Source: DASTYK01 sp964430275
GTDB lineage: Bacteria; Gemmatimonadota; Gemmatimonadetes; Longimicrobiales; RSA9
Assembly: GCA_964430275.1 (NCBI GenBank)
Contig: CAYSGF010000194.1
Span: 1-56,533, forward strand
Direction: 5' to 3'
DNA: 56,533 bases
Shown: positions 51,125 to 56,533 of the stretch, one piece after another
Numbering within the stretch: position 1 is the first letter of the stretch
Layout: every line of letters begins with the position of its first letter
Translations under genes and position numbers: made by a program
Notes under the pieces: generated by a model
Told to the model about the DNA's origin: nothing
Databases searched by the model: none
The model's input: the letters and a program-made list of their open reading frames with translations, nothing else

Positions 51125-52246
51125 TCAGGGGCTGCCGGCCGCGGCGGGCGCATCGACCCATTCCGCAAGGAACACGTTCGTGTCGCCCTCCTGCTCTGCG
51201 CCTCGGTTCGACGCGAACACGAGCAGGCTGCCGTCCCGGTTGAACATCGGGAAACCGTCGAAGTCCGGATGCTGCGTCACGCGCTCGAGACCGGTACCAT
51301 CGATGTTGATCAGGTACAGGTCGAAGTTGCGCCCCGTCGGCTCGTGCATGTTGGAGCTGAACAGGATCTGGCGGCCGTTGGGGTGCATGAACGGAGCGAA
51401 GTTCGCCGCCGCATTCTCCGTGAGCCGCCGCTTGTTCGAGCCGTCGGCGTCCATCACGTAGATGTCGAGCACGCCCGGACGGATCAGGCCGCGACCCAGG
51501 AGCGCCCGGTAGTCGGCTAACTCCTCGTCGCTTTCCGGATGCCGCGCGCGATACACGATCCTGGTCCCATCTGCAGAGAAGAACGCGCCGCCGTCATAGC
51601 CGGGCTCGTGCGTGAGGCGCGTCACATTCGAGCCGTCCGCATCCATGACGTAGATCTCGAGGTCGCCATCGCGCACGGACGTGAACACGATTTTCGTGCC
51701 GTCCGGTGAGATCGTTGCCTCGGCATCGTAGCCGGGCTCGTCGGTGAGCTGTACCAGGTCGGAGCCATCGGCATTCGCCGCGAACACGTCGAACTCGAAC
51801 AGGCCCCAGACGTATCCCTGGCTCATGTCCGGAGGCGTCGGACACGCCGGGTCGAGGTGGTGCGTCGAGCTGTAGACGATGCGGTCGCCTGACGGGAAGA
51901 AAAACGCACACGTCGTACGTCCCTGCCCCGTCGAGACACGGCGCAGGTTCTGGCCGTCCAGGTCCATCGTGAAGATCTGATCGCAGGGCGCAACGCCCTC
52001 GCGCGTCGCCTGGAAGATCAGCTGCTCACCATCCGCCGAGAAGTACGCTTCCGCGTTCTCACCCCCATGCGTGAGCTGGCGCAGGTTGCGCAGGCGCGGC
52101 TCGTCCGGCGATTCCGGGAACAAGGTTGCGCCACGCGCCTCCACCGCGGTCGCGGCACGGTTCTCTTCCGGTATGCTGTCCCGTGGTCCGCTGCAGCTCG
52201 CAAGCAGGGCGGCGAGCAGCGCGGCCGCTGTATTTCGGATCGTCAT
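51125..52246 (-). CDS. TolB-like WD40/PD40 beta-propeller lipoprotein
   Basis: 373 residues. The signal ends LLASC (a good lipobox, Cys18). The rest is a run of PD40/TolB-like blades, for example NAEAYFSADGEQLIFQATREG, TTCAFFFPSGDRIVYSST, DAEATISPDGTKIVFTSVRDGDLEIYVMDADGSNVTRLTHEPGYDGGAFFSADGTRIVYRA and NFAPFMHPNGRQILFSSNM. Two Cys pairs may bond in the periplasm. These proteins are common in Gemmatimonadota and Bacteroidota and have no enzyme function that I can assign; some resemble the non-catalytic propeller of S9 peptidases. ATG 52246 lies 6 bases after a TATTCT -10 box, so the mRNA may be leaderless. Confidence 0.83.
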   Translation of the reverse strand: MTIRNTAAALLAALLASCSGPRDSIPEENRAATAVEARGATLFPESPDEPRLRNLRQLTHGGENAEAYFSADGEQLIFQATREGVAPCDQIFTMDLDGQNLRRVSTGQGRTTCAFFFPSGDRIVYSSTHHLDPACPTPPDMSQGYVWGLFEFDVFAANADGSDLVQLTDEPGYDAEATISPDGTKIVFTSVRDGDLEIYVMDADGSNVTRLTHEPGYDGGAFFSADGTRIVYRARHPESDEELADYRALLGRGLIRPGVLDIYVMDADGSNKRRLTENAAANFAPFMHPNGRQILFSSNMHEPTGRNFDLYLINIDGTGLERVTQHPDFDGFPMFNRDGSLLVFASNRGAEQEGDTNVFLAEWVDAPAAAGSP

Positions 52247-52251
52247 GGCGG

Positions 52252-52258
52252 TAGAATA
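52252..52258. promoter_or_regulatory. Shared -10 element of divergent TolB-like and M28 genes
   Basis: TAGAATA reads TAGAAT on the plus strand and TATTCT on the minus strand, both near the bacterial -10 consensus. It is the only such element in the 54-bp space between two divergent starts. The plus-strand -35 is poor; the minus-strand TGGACT at 18 bp is acceptable. Confidence 0.45.
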
Positions 52259-52300
52259 GAGCCATCCGGGGTCTCGAGTCCACCCGAGGAGGACGTCTTC

Positions 52301-53587
52301 ATGAAGGATCGCATCAAATACGCAGCGGCGCTGCCGTCGCTGCTGCTCGTTCTGGCCGCTTCGTCGCACGCGCAGGACTGTCCTGATGCGGCCGCGCTCG
52401 CCGCCGCCGTGCCTCCGATCCTCGCGCCGGTTCGCGTGCTCGCCGACGATGCATACGGCGGCCGCATGGCCGGCAGCGCGGGAGAGCGCTGCGCCGGCGA
52501 TTACCTCGCGGCGCGCTTCGCGGCGCTCGGCCTCCAGCCCGCGGGCAGTGACGGCTTCTTCCAGGACGTGCCCCTCGCATCCGTACTGAACCCGCATGCT
52601 GCTGGCGGAACCGGCCGCAACGTCGCTGCGCTGCTGCCCGGAAGTGATCCCGCGCGGCGCGGCGAGTTCGTCATCATCGGCGCGCACTACGACCATCTCG
52701 GTCACGGCGGTACGGGCTCCCTGGCGCCCGGTGACAGTGCGATCCACAACGGCGCCGACGACAATGCGTCCGGTATTGCCGCGCTGCTCGAAGTCGCGGC
52801 CCGCCTGGCGACCGATCCGCCGGCCAGGTCCGTTCTCTTCCTGGCTTTCACCGGCGAAGAGTCCGGACTGCTGGGCTCCGCGCACTGGGCGGGCGCACCG
52901 ACGCATCCGCTCGATTCCGCGGTCGCCATGCTCAACATGGACATGGTCGGACGCCTCGACGGCCGTCCCCTGATCGTGTACGGCACTGGCACCGCCGAGG
53001 AGTGGACCGCGCTGCTCGACGCCGCCGGCGAGGACGTCGCGCTCGAGCTCACCTATCAGCCTGAGGGCTACGGACCGAGCGATCACACGTCGTTCTATAC
53101 CCGCGACGTGCCGGTGCTCCACTTCTTCTCCAATACGCACGCCGATTATCATCGGCCATCCGATGACTGGCAGAAGATCGATGTCGAGGGGCTCGAGCAG
53201 GTGAGCGCACTCGTCGCACGGATCGCCCGCGACGTCGCCGATCGCGGGAAGCGGCTCGCGCTCGTGCGTGGGGCCGGCCAGCCGCGCGCGGCAGCCGCCA
53301 GCTCCGGCTATGGCGCCTGGCTCGGAACGGTGCCCGACTTCGCACCGGTCGAGCATGGCGTCCGGCTCGGTGGCGTGACGCCGGGCTCGCCCGCCGCGCT
53401 GGCCGGCCTCGAGGCCGGCGACATTCTCATCGGAATGGCCGACCAGGAAATTGCCGACCTGCAGGCCATGACCGATGTGCTGCGCGCCCATCGCCCGGGC
53501 GAGACCATCGACCTCCTCGTCCTGCGTGACGGGAACGAGATCAGGACCCGGGCGACGCTCGGCAGCCGGAGCGAGCGCGGCAGCTGA
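52301..53587 (+). CDS. M28-family zinc aminopeptidase with C-terminal PDZ domain
   Basis: 428 residues: a cleavable signal (MKDRIKYAAALPSLLLVLAASSHAQ), then an M28 domain with all zinc and catalytic motifs: GAHYDHLG, NGADDNASG, FTGEESGLLGS, NMDMVGR and GPSDHTSFY (with HFFSNTHADYHRPSDDW). A PDZ domain lies at the end (GVRLGGVTPGSPAALAGLEAGDILIGMADQEIADLQAMTDVLRAHRPGETIDLLVLRDGNE). It probably removes N-terminal residues from peptides in the periplasm or outside the cell. GAGGAGGA precedes ATG 52301. It converges on the ROK gene with no bases between the stops. Confidence 0.94.
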   Translation: MKDRIKYAAALPSLLLVLAASSHAQDCPDAAALAAAVPPILAPVRVLADDAYGGRMAGSAGERCAGDYLAARFAALGLQPAGSDGFFQDVPLASVLNPHAAGGTGRNVAALLPGSDPARRGEFVIIGAHYDHLGHGGTGSLAPGDSAIHNGADDNASGIAALLEVAARLATDPPARSVLFLAFTGEESGLLGSAHWAGAPTHPLDSAVAMLNMDMVGRLDGRPLIVYGTGTAEEWTALLDAAGEDVALELTYQPEGYGPSDHTSFYTRDVPVLHFFSNTHADYHRPSDDWQKIDVEGLEQVSALVARIARDVADRGKRLALVRGAGQPRAAAASSGYGAWLGTVPDFAPVEHGVRLGGVTPGSPAALAGLEAGDILIGMADQEIADLQAMTDVLRAHRPGETIDLLVLRDGNEIRTRATLGSRSERGS

Positions 53588-54547
53588 TCAGTGCGCCCCG
53601 CGCGCCCACGCCGCCGCTCCGACCGCGCCGGCGTCGCCGCCCAGCAGGGCAGGCTCGACGCGCACCGCCTCTGCCGAGACCGGCAGCGCCTCCAGGCTCA
53701 GCCGGTCACGCGCCTCTGACAGCAGCTGAGGCAGCGCCTCGATCACACCGCCGCCCAGGATGATGATCTCCGGATTCAGGGCGTTCGTGGTCGAGCCGAG
53801 CGCCGCCACGAGCGCATCCTCCACTTCCGCCACCAGGGTTCGTGCGAGCGGGTCGCCGGCGGCCGTTGCCTTGGCGAGCGCCGTCGCCGTGATCGCGCCG
53901 GGCTCTCCACCCGCCGCCTCGATCAGCGCCCTTCCGGCCGCGGGCCGGGCGCTCACGGCCTCGAACGCCCGCCGCCCGATTGCCCATCCCCCGGCATAGG
54001 CTTCCAGGCAGCCGCGGCCGCCACACCGGCACACCGGGCCGTGCAGCGACACGATCGTATGACCCAGCTCTCCGGCTGCCCCGGAGATCCCCCGCAACAG
54101 CCGTCCGCCGGTAATGATGCCGCCACCAACGCCGGTCCCGATGAAGATGCATACCGCTTCCGTCGCGCCGCGGGCCGCACCGTAGGACCACTCGCCATAC
54201 GTCGCCGCCTGCACGTCATTGAGCACCGAGACGACCTGCCCGGTCGCCGCGCTCACCCGCTCCCCGAGCGGGTAGTCGTGCCAGCGGAGGTTCGGCGCGT
54301 GGCGCACCACGCCCGTCGCGCTGTCCACCTGCCCGGCGACGCCGATGCCGACGCCCTCCACCGGCCCGCCCGCCGCGGCCAGGGCGCGCACCATGATCGC
54401 CACCGTTTCGGCGACCGCGTCCGCACCGCGCGCGGGCAGCGACGATGTCCGTTCCCGGGCCACGATCTCGCCGTCGGGGCTGAGCAAGACCCCGGCTATC
54501 TTGGTGCCCCCGAGGTCGATACCGATTGTATACGATCGCTCTCCCAT
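53588..54547 (-). CDS. ROK-family sugar kinase (glucokinase-like)
   Basis: 319 residues: YTIGIDLGGTKIAGVLLSPDGEIVARE (phosphate loop), GVGIGVAGQVDSATGVVRHAPNLRWHDYPL, LNDVQAATYGEWSYGAARG (catalytic Asp), CIFIGTGVGGGIITGGRLLRGISGAAGELGH and the zinc motif HGPVCRCGGRGCLEAYAG, then ILGGGVIEALPQL. No DNA-binding domain is present, so it is a kinase, not a ROK repressor; glucose or N-acetylhexosamine is the likely substrate. ATG 54547 was preferred over ATG 54556 and 54610 because GGGAG lies at a proper distance from it. Confidence 0.92.
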   Translation of the reverse strand: MGERSYTIGIDLGGTKIAGVLLSPDGEIVARERTSSLPARGADAVAETVAIMVRALAAAGGPVEGVGIGVAGQVDSATGVVRHAPNLRWHDYPLGERVSAATGQVVSVLNDVQAATYGEWSYGAARGATEAVCIFIGTGVGGGIITGGRLLRGISGAAGELGHTIVSLHGPVCRCGGRGCLEAYAGGWAIGRRAFEAVSARPAAGRALIEAAGGEPGAITATALAKATAAGDPLARTLVAEVEDALVAALGSTTNALNPEIIILGGGVIEALPQLLSEARDRLSLEALPVSAEAVRVEPALLGGDAGAVGAAAWARGAH

Positions 54548-54582
54548 CGGGCCCATCTCCCGCACAACCCGCACCGCCTCCC

Positions 54583-54611
54583 TTGACGCGGACGGCGGAA
54601 AGGGGTTCAAT
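54583..54611 (+). promoter_or_regulatory. Promoter candidate for the GGDEF-EAL gene
   Basis: TTGACG (54583-54588), 17-bp spacer, TTCAAT (54606-54611) on the plus strand. The -35 is identical to that of rpsT, pyrR and gltX. The leader to ATG 54726 would be about 108 bases. The -35 overlaps codons close to the ROK start on the other strand. Confidence 0.5.
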
Positions 54612-54725
54612 TTCAGGTGAAGTTCCTGCCTCTCCGGATCACCCGTGCAGACCCGTTGCCGGGCGTGTGCCCGTGTCGCGGCGGGAAGCCGATGGCCTCC
54701 GCTTCCCAGGTCAGAACGTGCATCT

Positions 54726-56533
54726 ATGGCTCACCAGACCGGACGGACCCCCGCGCCCGATGATCTGAGCGCAGCGGCCGCGGCCGGTGCCCTGCAGCGC
54801 ACCCAAGTCGAGGACCAGGCGCAGCGCCAGGCCATGGCCGGCGCCATGCGCGACGCTGTCAGCCGGACCGAGCAGCGCTACGCGTTCCTGGCGAAGGTCG
54901 GGGCGGTCACCGCGACGGCGCCGGACGCCGCCTCGCTTGCCGCGCGCGTCGCCGCGCTTGCCCTGGCCGAGCTCGCCGATTGGTGCCTTGTCGAGGTCCT
55001 GGAAACCGGGGGCGCTCGCCGCTGCATCGCGAGCGCGCATGCGGACGCGGCTCACGCGGGACCCGCCCGGGAGCGGCTCGGGCCGGTGGACGACGGTCAT
55101 GACGGATCGCCCATTGCCCACGTGCTGCGCACCGGCAAACCCATCATCGGCGTCATCGAGAGCGAAGGCGGCTGGATCGCCCAGGCCGAACCCCAGGACC
55201 GCAGTCTGCTCACCCGCTTCGGGATCCGCAGCTTCATCGTGCAGCCGCTCCTGTCGCGCAGCCAGCCGGTCGGTGCAATCGCGTTCCTGTCCACGCACGC
55301 CACGCGCTACGGCGCTGACGAGCTGAACCTGTCGGGCGACGTTGCGCGTCGCGTTGCAGCGGCGTTCGACAATTTTCTGCTCGTCGAAACGCTCGAGGCC
55401 ATGCGCGTCGCGGATGACAGGCTGCAACGCTCCGAGCACTTCCTGCGCACGATCCTGTCGAGCGTCGGCGAGGGTGTGATCGTATACGACCGTGAGCTGC
55501 GCCACCAGATGTGGAACGCATTCATGGAGCGGCTGACGGGACGTCGCGCCGAGGAAGTCCTCGGTACGCGCGCGCTCGATGCGTTCCCGCACCTGCGCGA
55601 GTACGGCATCGATCGGCTGCTGCAGCGGGCGCTCGCGGGAGAAACCGTGCGATCGCCCGATACACCGTACCGCGTCCCGCAGACGGGGCGCACGGGCTGG
55701 GTCTCGACGAGCTACAGCCCGCATCTCGCGCCCACGGGCGAGATCGTCGGCGTCGTCGGAATCGTACATGACGTGAGCGGCCGCAAGCTCGCCGAGGAGC
55801 AGCTCGTGCACAACGCGCTGCACGACGTGCTGAGCGGTCTGCCGAACCGCGCCCTCTTCCTCGATCGGCTCGACCGGCTGCTGCGCCACGGCTCGCGTGA
55901 CCCGAGCTACGCCTTCGCGGTCGCGTTCCTCGACATCGACCGTTTCAAGGTGGTGAACGACTCGCTCGGTCACCCTGCCGGCGATGAGCTGCTGATCGCC
56001 ATCGCACGCCGCCTCGAGGCGTGCCTCCGCCTGGGTGACACGGTCGCACGGCTCGGGGGCGACGAGTTTGCAATCCTGCTGAGCGGCGTCGACGAGATCG
56101 CCGACACTGCGCGCGTCGCCGAGCGAATCCTGCGCGAGTTCGTCGACCCGTTCGAAGTCGGTGGTCACGAAGTATTCGCCTCCGCCAGCATGGGCATCGC
56201 GCTCTCGAGCATGGGCTACGACAATGGCGACGCCATGCTGCGCGACGCGGACATTGCGATGTACCGCGCCAAGGCCGCTGGACGCGGGCGCTACGAAGTG
56301 TTCGACGCCACCATGCACACGCAGGCCGTGCTGCAGCTCGAGCTGGAGACGGACCTGCGGCGCGCGCTCGAGCGGACCGAGCTCGTCGTCCACTATCAGC
56401 CCATCGTCGACCTGGCCGATGGCCGCCTGGCCGGCTTCGAGGCGCTCGTGCGCTGGCAGCATCCGACGCGAGGCCTCATTCAGCCCGGTGACTTCCTGCC
56501 GCTCGCCGAGGAAACGGGCGCCATCGTGCCGAT
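54726..56533 (+). CDS. GAF-PAS-GGDEF-EAL protein, C-terminal part cut by the window end
   Basis: An open frame from ATG 54726 without a stop up to the last base (602 codons). A short helical start is followed by a GAF domain (about residues 60-220: VGAVTATAPDAASLAARVAALALAELADWCLVEVLE), a PAS domain (about 235-350: LRTILSSVGEGVIVYDRELRHQMWNAFMERLTG), GGDEF (from about 355: LVHNALHDVLSGLPNRALFLDRLDRLL; RLGGDEFAILLSG) and the opening of an EAL domain (LVVHYQPIVDLADGRLAGFEALVRWQHPTRG, about residue 570). RLGD sits five residues before GGDEF, the usual I-site. Both c-di-GMP synthesis and breakdown motifs look intact as far as visible. No membrane segment is seen. Confidence 0.93.
   Translation, partial: MAHQTGRTPAPDDLSAAAAAGALQRTQVEDQAQRQAMAGAMRDAVSRTEQRYAFLAKVGAVTATAPDAASLAARVAALALAELADWCLVEVLETGGARRCIASAHADAAHAGPARERLGPVDDGHDGSPIAHVLRTGKPIIGVIESEGGWIAQAEPQDRSLLTRFGIRSFIVQPLLSRSQPVGAIAFLSTHATRYGADELNLSGDVARRVAAAFDNFLLVETLEAMRVADDRLQRSEHFLRTILSSVGEGVIVYDRELRHQMWNAFMERLTGRRAEEVLGTRALDAFPHLREYGIDRLLQRALAGETVRSPDTPYRVPQTGRTGWVSTSYSPHLAPTGEIVGVVGIVHDVSGRKLAEEQLVHNALHDVLSGLPNRALFLDRLDRLLRHGSRDPSYAFAVAFLDIDRFKVVNDSLGHPAGDELLIAIARRLEACLRLGDTVARLGGDEFAILLSGVDEIADTARVAERILREFVDPFEVGGHEVFASASMGIALSSMGYDNGDAMLRDADIAMYRAKAAGRGRYEVFDATMHTQAVLQLELETDLRRALERTELVVHYQPIVDLADGRLAGFEALVRWQHPTRGLIQPGDFLPLAEETGAIVP

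Noticed and set aside
54711..56462. 583-residue minus-strand open frame at the right end
   Set aside because: It is antisense to the GGDEF-EAL gene, whose GAF, PAS, GGDEF and EAL motifs are unmistakable on the plus strand.

Overview
The window is GC-rich and gene-dense. Most genes are packed into long one-strand runs, and neighbours often share ATGA, GTGA or TGATG start/stop overlaps. GTG and TTG starts are common. The gene content suggests a Gemmatimonadota-like soil or sediment bacterium: a clade II (Sec-type) nitrous oxide reductase, PQQ-type sugar dehydrogenase, Bat/MoxR genes, TolB-like lipoproteins and leaderless or short-leader transcripts. This assignment rests on recalled gene content, not on a database search. 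No phage, insertion sequence, CRISPR array or rRNA operon is visible.

Layout. 1-1.9 kb: end of an SCO-type copper protein, a DUF302 protein, a membrane diguanylate cyclase and dodecin. 2.0-3.0 kb: tandem universal stress protein on the minus strand. 3.2-9.1 kb: a plus-strand, translationally coupled module of formylglycine-generating enzyme, BASS/SLC10-like transporter, cytoplasmic sulfatase with the CTPSR maturation motif and SulP/STAS transporter, followed by a YetF/DUF421 protein. 9.3-11.6 kb: sorbosone-dehydrogenase-like lipoprotein, a CAU-anticodon tRNA and upp. 11.7-24.8 kb: an eleven-gene minus-strand directon: site-2 protease, ScpA, ScpB with a long acidic tail, pseudouridine synthase, an unrecognised Rossmann protein, then MoxR-DUF58-BatD-like-BatA-BatBC fusion-BatDE fusion. 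24.8-31.8 kb: rpsT, then a nos cluster of cytochrome c lipoprotein, nosZ, a NosB-like membrane protein, nosL, nosD, nosF and nosY. 31.8-37.8 kb: pyrR-pyrB-pyrC-yhaM-like operon diverging from an NhaC antiporter. 37.8-41.8 kb: tadA, gltX, a small hypothetical gene and fhs. 42.2-47.9 kb: complete ccmABCDEFGH. 48.1-51.0 kb: proton-translocating transhydrogenase pntA1-pntA2-pntB. 51.1-56.5 kb: TolB-like lipoprotein, M28 peptidase, ROK kinase and the start of a GAF-PAS-GGDEF-EAL protein cut by the window end.

How the genes work together. The nos genes provide N2O respiration, and the ccm genes make the c-type cytochromes that would feed it; both lie within about 22 kb. The 3-9 kb module looks like a self-contained organosulfate pathway: import by the SLC10-like carrier, intracellular hydrolysis by a sulfatase whose maturase is encoded beside it, and sulfate handling by SulP. 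A repeated promoter form, TTGACG (or close) - 17 bp - TAGCTT, stands in front of rpsT, pyrR, nhaC and gltX and gives an internally consistent picture of the housekeeping promoter.
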